64,000 nt of DNA from Desulfobulbus rhabdoformis (GTDB taxonomy: Bacteria; Desulfobacterota; Desulfobulbia; Desulfobulbales; Desulfobulbaceae): assembly GCF_016919065.1 (NCBI RefSeq), contig NZ_JAFFQA010000029.1, forward strand, positions 1-64,000. Direction: 5' to 3'. The notes beneath the pieces were generated by a model. It was not told the origin of the DNA. It was given only the letters and a program-made list of their open reading frames with translations, and did not search any database. Below, one piece after another: positions 51,737 through 60,664 of this stretch; positions within the stretch are counted from its first letter, which is position 1, and the number at the start of each line of letters is the position of its first letter. The translations under genes were made by a program, and so were the position numbers.

Positions 51737-51929
51737 GGCGGCAGCAATACCAGAAAGCGCCAAGGTCTGCAAGCTGCACAAACCTATTGACAATGGGCTG
51801 GTAAAAAAAGTACCTTTCGAGTACTCTTACAATTTTTCTGTTTTCCCTGTATCCTGCCTTTCACGAGGTTAGCGTGGCCATTTTCCGCAACCATTTTCTC
51901 AAATCCGGCAGATTGACTAACGTACTTTC

Positions 51930-52979
51930 ATGACGCAAACACCTTCGAAATATACAGAGGCCGGTGTCGACATAGACAAAGGGAACCACTTTGTCTCTCG
52001 CATCAAAGATATTGTTTCCAGCACCCACCGCCGAGGCGTCCTCACGGATATTGGTGGCTTTGCCGGCCTTTTTGCCATCGGCAACGAGGATCTGAAAAAC
52101 CCGGTTTTGCTTGCCGCAACCGATGGCGTGGGCACCAAGCTCAGTGTTGCAAAACTGTGTAACAAGCACGATACCATTGGTATTGACCTGGTTGCCATGT
52201 GTGTCAACGATGTCATTGTCAGTGGGGCTAAGCCGCTTTTCTTTCTTGATTACTTTGCCTGCAGCGCGCTTGACTTGGAAGTGGCCACCGACGTCGTCCG
52301 TGGTATCGCCGAGGGCTGCAAACAGGCCCAGTGCTCTCTTATTGGTGGAGAAACCGCCGAGATGCCGGGCCTCTATCAGACAGAGGATTACGACCTGGCT
52401 GGTTTTGTTGTCGGCATTGGCGATCGTAATGCCCTGATTGATGGCAGCGATGTTCGCGTCGGCGATAAAATAATCGGCCTGGCTTCATCGGGTATTCACT
52501 CCAACGGCTACTCTTTAGTCCGCAAAATCTTCTTTGAAGAGCTGGGCAAGAAAGTCGATGATTTTATTGAGAGCTTTGGCTGCACCGTTGGCGAAGAACT
52601 CCTGCGCCCCACCCGCATTTATGTGGAGAGCTTAACCAACGTGATGCGCCGCTTCAAGATCCACGGCCTGGTTCATATCACTGGTGGCGGTTTTATCGAC
52701 AATATCCCCCGTATCCTTCCCAGCGGCTGTGCTGCCCACATCAAAAAAGAGAGTTGGCCTCTTCTGCCGATTTTCTCTTTTCTCCAAAACGAAGGTGGCG
52801 TCTCCGAGGCGGAGATGTACCGCACCTTCAACATGGGCATTGGCATGATGGCTGTTGTCCCGGACGAAAACATCGAGGACCTGATGCACCAGTTCGAGGC
52901 TAATGGCGAAAAGCCCTATCTCATCGGCGAGATAAAATCACTGACGGCTGGTTCCGAAGAGCAGGTTGTTATCGCCTAA
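51930..52979 (+). CDS. purM: Phosphoribosylformylglycinamidine cyclo-ligase
   Basis: 349 aa. It closes the imidazole ring in purine synthesis (FGAM plus ATP to AIR). PurM-family motifs are present: the opening YTEAGVDIDKGNHFV, LLAATDGVGTKLSVA (about 52-66), CVNDVIVSGAKPLFFLDYFA (about 91-110), LIGGETAEMPGLY (about 134-146) and the late HITGGGFIDNIPRIL. Full length. The ribosome-binding site is weak. An efficient bidirectional terminator follows 20 bp after the stop. No other pur gene is adjacent. Confidence 0.97.
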   Translation: MTQTPSKYTEAGVDIDKGNHFVSRIKDIVSSTHRRGVLTDIGGFAGLFAIGNEDLKNPVLLAATDGVGTKLSVAKLCNKHDTIGIDLVAMCVNDVIVSGAKPLFFLDYFACSALDLEVATDVVRGIAEGCKQAQCSLIGGETAEMPGLYQTEDYDLAGFVVGIGDRNALIDGSDVRVGDKIIGLASSGIHSNGYSLVRKIFFEELGKKVDDFIESFGCTVGEELLRPTRIYVESLTNVMRRFKIHGLVHITGGGFIDNIPRILPSGCAAHIKKESWPLLPIFSFLQNEGGVSEAEMYRTFNMGIGMMAVVPDENIEDLMHQFEANGEKPYLIGEIKSLTAGSEEQVVIA

Positions 52980-53000
52980 CATCGACTGAGCCATGGAGCA

Positions 53001-53039
53001 AAAAAAAATGCCCGGATGATTCATCCGGGCATTTTTTTT
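53001..53039. terminator. Bidirectional terminator between purM and mogA
   Basis: A run of eight A, stem TGCCCGGATGA / TCATCCGGGCA and a run of eight T. It serves both purM (plus) and the fusA-like/mogA unit (minus), which converge here. Confidence 0.93.
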
Positions 53040-53064
53040 ATGCTCGTTACCCAAGAAACACTTT

Positions 53065-53580
53065 CTAGATGATGTTTTCGCAGTCTTGTCTCCCCCCCTG
53101 CAGCTTATACAGCCCATGGGTAAGCGCCGGGAGTACTGCCTCGAGATTTTCCTTCGCCGCCTTTTTACTTCCAGGCAGATTCAAAATCAGACAGTTTTTG
53201 CGAATCCCAGCAATCCCGCGAGACCAGACCGCCTGAATCGTCTTTTCAAGACTGGCCATACGCATGGCTTCGGCAAGGCCAGGCACCTCACGCTCAATGA
53301 CAGCGCGGGTGGCCTCGGGCGTCTGATCCGAAGGCGCAACACCGGTTCCGCCGGTGGTGACGATCAGATCGAGCTGCTGTTCATCCACCCAGTCTATCAG
53401 CGTTTTTTCGATCAGCGCCTGCTGATCAGGTATAATCTGGGCCAGGGCTATAGAAAAGCCCTGAGCCCGTAACATCTCCTGCAGCATAGGGCCACTGGTG
53501 TCCTCACGTTCACCACGTGAGCCTTTGTCACTCAAGGTCAGGACCCCGCATCTGTATGCCGGGGAAGTTGCCTGCGCCAT
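53065..53580 (-). CDS. mogA: Molybdopterin adenylyltransferase (MogA/MoaB type)
   Basis: 171 aa from ATG 53580, only 4 bp after the stop of the EF-G-like gene and with GGAGGAA upstream; a longer out-of-family frame is rejected. It activates molybdopterin with ATP for molybdenum insertion. Family motifs: GVLTLSDKGSRGEREDTSG (about 12-30), the MPT-binding LIVTTGGTGVAPSDQTPEAT (about 72-91), MRMASLEKTIQAVWSRGIAGI and LPGSKKAAKENLEAVLPAL. Sulfate reducers use the cofactor in formate dehydrogenases and aldehyde oxidoreductases. Cotranscription with the EF-G-like gene looks accidental or at least unexplained. Confidence 0.93.
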   Translation of the reverse strand: MAQATSPAYRCGVLTLSDKGSRGEREDTSGPMLQEMLRAQGFSIALAQIIPDQQALIEKTLIDWVDEQQLDLIVTTGGTGVAPSDQTPEATRAVIEREVPGLAEAMRMASLEKTIQAVWSRGIAGIRKNCLILNLPGSKKAAKENLEAVLPALTHGLYKLQGGRQDCENII

Positions 53581-53584
53581 ACCT

Positions 53585-55654
53585 TTATTCCTCCGCCTTC
53601 TCCTTCTGATACTCGGCGATGATCTTCTCGGCGATCTGTGCCGGAACCTCCTCATAATGGGAGAACTGAACGGTAAAGGCACCACGTCCACCGGTCATGG
53701 AAGTCAGATCCAGGGCATAGAGTTGAATCTCCGCCTGGGGCACCTGGGCGTTAATAATCTCCGCCTTATCCGAGGAGTCCATCCCCAGTACGCGTCCCCG
53801 ACGGCTGTTGAGATCGCCCATGACATCGCCGACAAAATCTTTGGGTACCCGCACCTCGACCTCCATAATCGGCTCAAGAAGAATCGGGTTGGCATCGACC
53901 ACACCTTTTTTGAAGGCGAGCGAACCGGCAACCTTAAAGGCCATCTCCGAGGAGTCGACTGTATGGTAGGAACCATCAACCAGGTTCACCTTGAGGTCGA
54001 CGAAAGGGTACCCTGCGATAACACCTTTTTCCATGGCCTCAAGAATACCCTTTTCAACGGCAGGCCGATACTGCTGAGGAATAACACCACCAACAATCTT
54101 ATCGACAAACTCAAAATACTCGCCGCGGGCCAAGGGCTCCATCTCGATGGTACAATCGCCAAACTGACCACGTCCACCGGATTGCTTTTTATGTTTCCCC
54201 TGAACAGTGACCTTGCCTTTGAGGGTTTCACGATACGGTACGCGAGGGGCTTTAAGTTCCAACTCGACACTAAATTTACGTTTAATCTTCTCGCCAATGA
54301 CCTCAAGATGCACCTGGCCCACACCGGAAATCAAGGTTTCATGGGTCTGTTGCTCACGTGTCAGTTTGAGGGTCTGATCTTCATCAAGCAGGCGGGTAAT
54401 GGAGGAGAAGAGTTTTTCCTCATCGCCTTTCTTGGCGCTGACCGAGTAGGAGATAACCGTGGGCAACGGCTCGATCATGGGGTAAATGATCGGGTTGGCC
54501 TCTTCACTGAGGGTATCGCCTGTGGCGGTTTCTTTCAACTTGGCGACCGCGACAATCATTCCCGGAATGGCCTGTTCAACGGGTTTCTGCTCCTTGCCGG
54601 ACATGACATACAACTGCCCGTACCGCTCGGAGGTCTCCTTATTGGCGTTATAAAAGGCATCGCCTTTCAGCGTACCGGAAAAAACGCGAAAGATCGTCAA
54701 GCGCCCGGCAAAGGGGTCTGCCATGGTCTTAAAAACAAGGGCAGAGAAAGGCTCGTCAGCTGCGGCACCGCGCTCAACCATATCGTCATTTTTGGGGTTG
54801 GTGCCGATACGGGCAGGACGCTCCGCAGGAGAAGGCAGCAGCTCCACAATGGCATCGAGAATCACACTTGAGCCCAAATTGGATAAGGCCGCACAGGCGA
54901 TGACCGGGGCTATCTGAGCCTTTTTAATGGCAGCTGCCAGTCCAGATTTGAGTTCTTCGTCGGTCAGTTCCCCCTCTTCCAGGAACTTCTCAAGAAGATC
55001 GTCATCGGTTTCCGCCACATACTCCATGGCGTTCTCCCGCAGGGTGGCAACCTCCTCGGCAAGCTCGGGTGGCACATCAGTGAGGCTGGTCTTCCCCCCC
55101 TCTTCAAACATGACCGCCTTCTTACCGACAATATCAACCACGCCCTTGAAGTTATCTTCCGCTCCTATGGGCAAAAACAGAGTAACAGGATTGAGACTGG
55201 TGGTTTCCCGGATGGCATCAACCGTTTTCTGGTACTGGGCCCGCTCCCGATCCATTTTGGTGATACAGATCAGGCAGGGTAGTTCATTTTCCCGCACCAG
55301 ATCGACAAATCGCTCTGTCTGAGGGCGAACGCCAAGCACCGCTCCAACGGTCAAAATGGCACTATCGGCTACAGCGGCTGCAAAGCGGCTCTCATTGAAG
55401 AAGTTATCATCACCTGGGGTATCGGTGAGAAAGATATCTTTTTTCTGCCAGGGAATCTGGTTAAAGGCAGCGCCGATGGAAATCTGGCGTTTGACTTCTT
55501 CCGGCTCAAAATCCATGGAAGAGGTTCCCTCATCAACCTTCCCCTGCCGTTTCACCACACCTGCAGTAAACAGTAAGGCCTCGGCAAGCGTCGATTTTCC
55601 ACTATTGCCATGGCCAAGAATAACCACATTCCTAATCTGATGTACGTCCTGCAT
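53585..55654 (-). CDS. EF-G-like GTPase lacking the catalytic histidine
   Basis: 689 aa with GGAGG before the ATG. All five EF-G domains appear present: G domain (about 1-275), domain II (about 295-380), III (about 390-465), IV (about 470-590, GGRGQFGDCTIEMEP) and V (about 590-680). The P-loop is GHGNSGKST, switch I has MDFEPEEVKRQISI, and G4 is TKMD. In G3, the usual DTPGHVDF reads DTPGDDNF, so the GTP-hydrolysing His is replaced by Asp, as in the EF-G-like side family (EF-G2). It is probably not the main translocase; the true role is unknown. It heads an operon with mogA. Confidence 0.9.
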   Translation of the reverse strand: MQDVHQIRNVVILGHGNSGKSTLAEALLFTAGVVKRQGKVDEGTSSMDFEPEEVKRQISIGAAFNQIPWQKKDIFLTDTPGDDNFFNESRFAAAVADSAILTVGAVLGVRPQTERFVDLVRENELPCLICITKMDRERAQYQKTVDAIRETTSLNPVTLFLPIGAEDNFKGVVDIVGKKAVMFEEGGKTSLTDVPPELAEEVATLRENAMEYVAETDDDLLEKFLEEGELTDEELKSGLAAAIKKAQIAPVIACAALSNLGSSVILDAIVELLPSPAERPARIGTNPKNDDMVERGAAADEPFSALVFKTMADPFAGRLTIFRVFSGTLKGDAFYNANKETSERYGQLYVMSGKEQKPVEQAIPGMIVAVAKLKETATGDTLSEEANPIIYPMIEPLPTVISYSVSAKKGDEEKLFSSITRLLDEDQTLKLTREQQTHETLISGVGQVHLEVIGEKIKRKFSVELELKAPRVPYRETLKGKVTVQGKHKKQSGGRGQFGDCTIEMEPLARGEYFEFVDKIVGGVIPQQYRPAVEKGILEAMEKGVIAGYPFVDLKVNLVDGSYHTVDSSEMAFKVAGSLAFKKGVVDANPILLEPIMEVEVRVPKDFVGDVMGDLNSRRGRVLGMDSSDKAEIINAQVPQAEIQLYALDLTSMTGGRGAFTVQFSHYEEVPAQIAEKIIAEYQKEKAEE

Positions 55655-56020
55655 GGATACCTCCAGTGAATGAAACGGGTGTTGTTATAGGGGGGACAAA
55701 CTTGCAAAAACTAATAAAATGAAAACTCTACATTCCAAAAAAATCAACTCATTATGGTGTGCAGCCTTCTTTTTTGTGTATTTTTTGCAAGATTTGCGAT
55801 GAAGCGGCCTCCTTCCAGCCAGAAATTGACGCAAGAACTGATCACGGGGAAAGCCCCAAGAAGATGAGTTCTCACCGAAGCTCATTCGCTAACCGGTGAA
55901 AAGCCCTTTCTCTTTCCGGGCAAGAATGGTAACCATCGTGTCCACAAAAACGAGCTTTTGTTATATTCGTATTAATATTGCAAAGTCAAGTGATAACCTA
56001 CTGATACCGTTGTACGATCA
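55655..56020. other. Divergent intergenic region upstream of murJ
   Basis: These 366 bp have no gene. An outer AGAACT/AGTTCT pair with an inner GGGG-AAAG-CCCC hairpin lies at about 55833-55873. The final 80 bp before murJ are AT-rich (TTGTTATATTCGTATTAATATTGC) and probably hold its promoter, but no clean -35/-10 pair could be chosen. Confidence 0.4.
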
Positions 56021-57628
56021 ATGAGCGACAAAACTTCTGCCAAACCTTCCGGGGAAACCACAAAAATAGCCCGCTCAGCAGGTGCTGTCAGCGTTGCTGT
56101 CATGTGCAGCCGCGTACTGGGTCTGGTGCGTGAACAGGTCTTTGCCGGAATGTTTGGTGCGGGATTTGCCTATGATGCCTTTGTCGTTGCCTTTCGTATT
56201 CCGAACCTGTTGCGCGACCTCTTTGCTGAGGGAGCACTTTCAGCCGCCTTTGTCACCGTCTTTACCGAATACGGCACCAACAAAGGAGAGGAGGCCACCT
56301 GGCGATTAGCAGGCAATGTTCTGGTCTTTTTCACCCTCCTGATCAGCGCCTTGACCCTGATTGGGATTTATTGGGCCGAACCACTGGTGAACCTGCTGGC
56401 CCCGGACTTCGCTCTGGTTGCCGGCAAGACTGAGCTCACCGTTGGCCTGACCCGGATCATGTTCCCCTTCCTCCTCTTCGTCTCACTGGGAGCGGTGGTG
56501 ATGGGGATGCTCAACACCAAGGGCAAATTTTTTGTGCCCGCCATGAGTTCTACCTTCTTTAACCTGGGCTCCATTGTTGGTGGTTTGTCGCTTGCCTTTA
56601 TCCTGCCGCATTTCGGCCAGCCCGCCATTGCCGGCATGGCCTGGGGCACGCTGATTGGCGGCTGTCTGCAGCTGATGATGCAGCTGCCCACACTCTTCAA
56701 GGTTGGGTTTCGTTTATTCTTGAGTTTCAGGCCCGCTGATCCGGGACTGCGACGCATACTGCTCTTGATGCTGCCCGCCACCATCGGTCTTTCCGCCACC
56801 CAGATAAACATCTTTGTGAATACAAACTTTGCCGCCAGCTGCGCCCAAGGATCGGTCTCCTGGCTCAACTACGCCTTCCGTCTGGTGCAGTTGCCCATTG
56901 GTGTTTTTGGAGTGGCCCTTTCCATCGCGGTGATGCCGGTGCTGGCAAAACAGGCAGCCCAAAAAGATCTCACCAGCCTCAAAGAGACTTTTACCTCCTC
57001 CCTGGTGTTGGTCTTCTCCCTGGCGATTCCAGCCACTGCCGGATTGGTCATGCTCGCCGAGCCGATTATCCGCCTCATCTTTGAACATGGAGCCTTCAGC
57101 ACCTTTGACACCTCTCAAACCGCCGATGCCCTCGCCTTTTATGCGGTAGGTCTTTTTGCCTACTCCGCCATCAAGGTGATGGTGCCGGTCTTCTATGCGA
57201 TCGGCAATACCAAGTTTCCGGTAATCGGCTCCTTCATAGGCGTGGCAGCCAATATCCTCACCATTACCCTGGTGATTGATTTTCTCCAGCACCGGGGGAT
57301 AGCCCTGTCCACCTCCTGCGCCATGATTCTCAACTTTCTTTTCTTAAGTTTGATTCTCTACCGCAAGCTGGGGGGATATCCCCTTGGATATGTCCTGAAA
57401 GGAGTGGGTAAGATTATCCTGGCAACCGCTTGTATGGGGGGATGGATTCTGCTGCTCAAGCTGGGGCTGGGAGACTGGATGACAGGCAATATGGGAATGC
57501 AGATTGTTACCCTTGGCGTGGTGATTTCTACATCGATGGGTGTCTATGCGGTGGGGTTGCAGGTTCTTGGGCTGCCGGAGTTTACTCTGCTCACCGATAA
57601 GGTGCACAGCCGATTTGGTCGGAGATAA
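56021..57628 (+). CDS. murJ: Lipid II flippase MurJ
   Basis: 535 aa, about 14 membrane segments. MurJ/MviN signatures are VSVAVMCSRVLGLVREQVFA (about 24-43), AFVVAFRIPNLLRDLFAEGALSAAFV-type second segment (quoted in part), and the charged central cavity residues R and D in these segments; further on INIFVNTNFAAS and WLNYAFRLVQLPIGVFGVAL. It moves lipid-linked peptidoglycan precursor across the inner membrane. Full length. It belongs functionally with ampG and waaA among the envelope genes of the window but is transcribed alone. Confidence 0.96.
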   Translation: MSDKTSAKPSGETTKIARSAGAVSVAVMCSRVLGLVREQVFAGMFGAGFAYDAFVVAFRIPNLLRDLFAEGALSAAFVTVFTEYGTNKGEEATWRLAGNVLVFFTLLISALTLIGIYWAEPLVNLLAPDFALVAGKTELTVGLTRIMFPFLLFVSLGAVVMGMLNTKGKFFVPAMSSTFFNLGSIVGGLSLAFILPHFGQPAIAGMAWGTLIGGCLQLMMQLPTLFKVGFRLFLSFRPADPGLRRILLLMLPATIGLSATQINIFVNTNFAASCAQGSVSWLNYAFRLVQLPIGVFGVALSIAVMPVLAKQAAQKDLTSLKETFTSSLVLVFSLAIPATAGLVMLAEPIIRLIFEHGAFSTFDTSQTADALAFYAVGLFAYSAIKVMVPVFYAIGNTKFPVIGSFIGVAANILTITLVIDFLQHRGIALSTSCAMILNFLFLSLILYRKLGGYPLGYVLKGVGKIILATACMGGWILLLKLGLGDWMTGNMGMQIVTLGVVISTSMGVYAVGLQVLGLPEFTLLTDKVHSRFGRR

Positions 57629-57712
57629 ATAACGATAGACAAAAGATGTAACGTTAGTGGGGCGGTGAATAGATAATAAGAGGACACATAGTCCTCTCTA
57701 TCGACACCGATT

Positions 57713-57739
57713 GTCGCGGGCATGGCCACGCTCCTACAA
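57713..57739 (+). repeat. REP half-site downstream of murJ
   Basis: Single unit GTCGCGGGCATGGCCACGCT-CCTACAA 84 bp after the murJ stop; it matches the RAYT-proximal REP outer arm exactly over 26 bases. Confidence 0.87.
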
Positions 57740-57797
57740 GCCCTCAAATTCTACATCTTTTCGAGACTCTACAATAAGTGAGATCCGCTGAAGTGTT

Positions 57798-57885
57798 CAT
57801 AGGCGCACATATTGGGACACTCGTGTTTTTCCGCTAGAGTACAACTCTGCGGGAAAGCGCGAGCGTCCGAAAATGGGTGCCTATG
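57798..57885. repeat. Long imperfect palindrome overlapping the rsmE stop
   Basis: From CATAGG (57798) to CCTATG (57885) the 88 bp fold into one long imperfect hairpin. Outer arms are CATAGGCGCACATATT / AAAATGGGTGCCTATG; inner arms GACACTCG ... TTTTTCCGCTAGAGT / ACTCTGCGGGAAA ... CGAGCGTC; the loop is ACA. Several non-identical positions are compensated by pairing. No T-run follows on the minus strand. Confidence 0.72.
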
Positions 57886-58618
57886 GACGCTTAATTTCAT
57901 ATAGAAGGTGGAGCTGTGCTAGCAATGCTACTACTGCGGTATCTACATGCAGGATACGATTTCCCATGGTGAAACCATAAAACCCCTGCTCGGCAAAACA
58001 GTCCAGCTCATAATCTGACCACCCCCCCTCGGGGCCCACCGCAAGCAAGAGCCGCTGCCCCGGCTCGCCACTCACTGGCATCCCGCTCAGGGTGCCGCTG
58101 CCGCCAGGATCGGCAATCAGCCCCTGCCCTTCCAAGGTTGGGACAACATCTTCGATAAAGGGTTTGAAACGGTTATGAATACGTACTTCAGGCAGGTGCG
58201 TATCCATGGCCTGCTCCATCCCTTCCAGAAGAAGGCCACGAATTTTCTCCGACTCCAGCACCGGGGAATGAAAAAAGGATTTTTCCACCCTGCGAGAACG
58301 GATGAGATGGAACCGCCGCACTCCTAGCACGGTCGCCTGCTTCAGAATACGCTGGAGCATGATCGGCCTTGGCAGAGCCAGGATCAATTCGATGTGGAGA
58401 TCGGTTACCGCCTCATGGCTAAGCTCCACAGCCAGACGAACAGCCCCAGACTCTACAGCAAGCACGCGCCCGGTGCCCATCATGCCTGCAACCATGCCCA
58501 CGCGTACGGTATCACCCGGCTCGACCTTGAGGACCTTGCGCAAATGCTCTGCCCGACGTCCGGTAAGGGCGACCTCTCCCGCCACCATCTCTTCGGGCTC
58601 AATGAGTAGGAGATTCAC
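57881..58618 (-). CDS. rsmE: 16S rRNA (uracil-1498-N3)-methyltransferase
   Basis: 245 aa from GTG 58618, with AAGGAG upstream; 10 bp after the lysA stop. The N-terminal PUA-like part includes GRRAEHLRKVLKVEPGDTVRV (quoted in part, about 22-40). The C-terminal SPOUT domain has the knot motif LAVGPEGGWSDYELDCF (about 193-209) and RILHVDTAVVALLAQL near the end. It methylates U1498 of 16S rRNA in the 30S subunit. The stop codon lies within the long palindrome. It is the third gene of the lrp-lysA-rsmE unit. Confidence 0.95.
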   Translation of the reverse strand: MNLLLIEPEEMVAGEVALTGRRAEHLRKVLKVEPGDTVRVGMVAGMMGTGRVLAVESGAVRLAVELSHEAVTDLHIELILALPRPIMLQRILKQATVLGVRRFHLIRSRRVEKSFFHSPVLESEKIRGLLLEGMEQAMDTHLPEVRIHNRFKPFIEDVVPTLEGQGLIADPGGSGTLSGMPVSGEPGQRLLLAVGPEGGWSDYELDCFAEQGFYGFTMGNRILHVDTAVVALLAQLHLLYEIKRP

Positions 58619-58628
58619 TCACAGCTCC

Positions 58629-59885
58629 TTACAGACTCAGCACCTTTTCCTCAAACGTAAGGGTGGCAAAGTAATCTTCCGGCGTTTCCTCCCGACGAAT
58701 CAGGCTTACCGTTCCTTCCGCCCCTAAAAGCAGCTCCTGGGGCCGCATCTTGGCATTGTAATTAAAGCCCATGGCATGCCCATGCGCTCCGGTGTCCTGG
58801 AGAATGAGCAAATCGCCCTCATCGATTTTGGGCAAGGTGCGCTCAACGGCAAATTTATCGTTATTCTCGCAGAGCGAGCCAACCACATCCACCACCTCGG
58901 TCTCGCCCCCCTCTTTCCCAAGGACATCAATATGATGATAGGCCCCATACACCCCAGGGCGCATAAGAGCTGACATGCAGGCATCAACACCCACATAAGT
59001 GCGATAAATCTCTTTGCGGTTAATGGCCTTGGTGACCAATACCCCATGGGGGCCGGTCATATAACGACCGCTTTCCATGTAGAGTGCCGGGCAATACCCC
59101 TGCTGCTCTTTGAAGCTCAAAAACAGTTCGGTGATCTCTTTGCCCATGGCCTCGATATTGAGGGGGTCAGCATCCGGCTGGTAAGGAATGCCCAAGCCGC
59201 CACCGATGTTGATGAACTCAAAGGTAATATCCAGCTCTTTACCCAAGGTCTCAACAAGCTCCAGGAGCATGGCCGCCGTCTGCACCATGTAGCTGTAGTT
59301 AAGCTCATTGGAGGCAAGCATGGTGTGCAGGCCAAATCGTTTTGCTCCTCTGGACTTGGCCTTACGGTAGGCCTCTGCAATCTGCTCGTGACTGACACCG
59401 TATTTGGCCTCAATCGGCTTCCCGATAATATCATTGCCCGTACGGCGATTACCAGGATTGTAGCGAAAACAGATCAACTCCGGCATGCTGGGCACCTTGT
59501 CAATCAGGGAGATGTCATCCAGATTGAGAATACAGCCCCCATCGGCCGCGGCCATGGCAAAGTCGGTCTGACTGGTATTATTGGAGGTGAACATGATGTC
59601 TTCTCCCTTGGCGCCCTGCTGACGGGTCAGCATCAACTCCGGGACCGAGCTGCAGTCAAAGCCAAAGCCCATATCCTGCATCAAAGCCAGTACGGACGGG
59701 TTGGGCAAGGCTTTCACCGCATAATATTCACGAAACACGGGAATTCCGGCAAAGGCATCCTTCACCTGCTGCCCGGTTGCACGAATTCCCGCTTCATCGT
59801 AGATGTGAAAGGGTGTGCCGTAATGGGCGGCAATGTTTTCCAGATGGGGAAAAAGTCTGTCTTTAAAGGCTTGGGACATGGGCAT
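58629..59885 (-). CDS. lysA: Diaminopimelate decarboxylase
   Basis: 418 aa from ATG 59885 (GAGG eight bases upstream). The PLP lysine lies in REYYAVKALPNPSV (about residue 53), FEFINIGGGLGIPY binds the cofactor phosphate, MESGRYMTGPHGVLV follows, and the active-site loop VGSLCENNDKFA keeps the Cys-Glu-x-x-Asp pattern, ending DTGAHGHAMGFNYN. It makes lysine from meso-DAP. The HTMLASNELNYSY segment replaces the usual HCHIGSQ-type motif, a feature of a subgroup of LysA-like enzymes, so strict substrate choice is not proven. It is preceded by an Lrp-type regulator gene in the same unit. Confidence 0.92.
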   Translation of the reverse strand: MPMSQAFKDRLFPHLENIAAHYGTPFHIYDEAGIRATGQQVKDAFAGIPVFREYYAVKALPNPSVLALMQDMGFGFDCSSVPELMLTRQQGAKGEDIMFTSNNTSQTDFAMAAADGGCILNLDDISLIDKVPSMPELICFRYNPGNRRTGNDIIGKPIEAKYGVSHEQIAEAYRKAKSRGAKRFGLHTMLASNELNYSYMVQTAAMLLELVETLGKELDITFEFINIGGGLGIPYQPDADPLNIEAMGKEITELFLSFKEQQGYCPALYMESGRYMTGPHGVLVTKAINRKEIYRTYVGVDACMSALMRPGVYGAYHHIDVLGKEGGETEVVDVVGSLCENNDKFAVERTLPKIDEGDLLILQDTGAHGHAMGFNYNAKMRPQELLLGAEGTVSLIRREETPEDYFATLTFEEKVLSL

Positions 59886-59905
59886 AACGAAATCCTCTAT
59901 ATTCT

Positions 59906-60361
59906 TTATCCGCGAATCGGAATCCGCGCGGTTTCTTTATAGGTTTGTAAAACGGTCGAGGTCTGGGTTGCGCTGACCTCCTGAATCACGGCAATCTTTT
60001 CACGGATGATCGTTGCCAGTTCACGTGTGTCGGCTACACGAAGTTTGACCAGGTAACCATCCTCACCGGCTATATAGTGCACTTCCTGGACTTCAGCGAT
60101 CTCAGCCAGTCGTTGACCAACTTCGGGCGAATCCCCCACAGTGCTGGTCTGCACTTTAATAAAGGCAATCTGGCGATAATCAAACTGCTCGGGATTGAGG
60201 CGAACCTCATAGCCATCAATAAAACCCTGCCGCTCCAGCTTGCGAATCCGTTCCAGCACAGCAGAGGGAGCCATTTCCACCTGACGCGCCACCTCTACAT
60301 TGGGAATACGAGCTTTCTCCTGAAGAATCTTTAATATTTTCAGGCTAATATCATCAAGCAT
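59906..60361 (-). CDS. Lrp/AsnC family regulator
   Basis: 151 aa from ATG 60361 (AAAGGAAG upstream); the frame extends further but without support. The N-terminal HTH is LDDISLKILKILQEKARIPN ... VARQVEMAPSAVLERIRKLE (about 2-44), and the RAM/ACT-like effector domain spans about 65-140 (AFIKVQTSTV, VQEVHYIAGEDGYLVKLRV). Lrp/AsnC proteins respond to amino acids; its place 20 bp before lysA suggests control of lysine synthesis, possibly by lysine itself, which is an inference from position. Confidence 0.92.
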   Translation of the reverse strand: MLDDISLKILKILQEKARIPNVEVARQVEMAPSAVLERIRKLERQGFIDGYEVRLNPEQFDYRQIAFIKVQTSTVGDSPEVGQRLAEIAEVQEVHYIAGEDGYLVKLRVADTRELATIIREKIAVIQEVSATQTSTVLQTYKETARIPIRG

Positions 60362-60664
60362 CTTCACTTCCTTTGGGCTCCATTTCGGCAGTCTTCTTCG
60401 CAATTATGCGTTGATTTCTGCAATGTAATACCGACAAATGCCCACATCAAGAATAAAATTCAGCTTCAACGTATTTTTTCTTTCACATTTTCTGATTAAT
60501 AGAATTATTCAAACAATAATTCTCTGAACAAGAGCAAGCAATGAATAATCAACGAAGAAAAATCATTCCTAAAACGCCTTTCTTCTTCGACAGTTAGACA
60601 CGCTCCTGGTATGACTAAGAGAAGTAAACTAAAATTTCCCTTCACTTTCACCCACACATCCTGC
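60362..60664. other. AT-rich divergent intergenic region before waaA
   Basis: About 300 bp with strongly AT-rich sequence (60450-60600) that should carry divergent promoters for lrp and waaA. No repeat copy, clear hairpin or gene is seen. waaA could begin at ATG 60611 within this stretch. Confidence 0.4.

Noticed and set aside
53498..54871. 457-codon plus-strand ORF antisense to the EF-G-like gene
   Set aside because: The minus strand encodes all five EF-G domains with intact motifs; the antisense frame is a codon-bias artefact.
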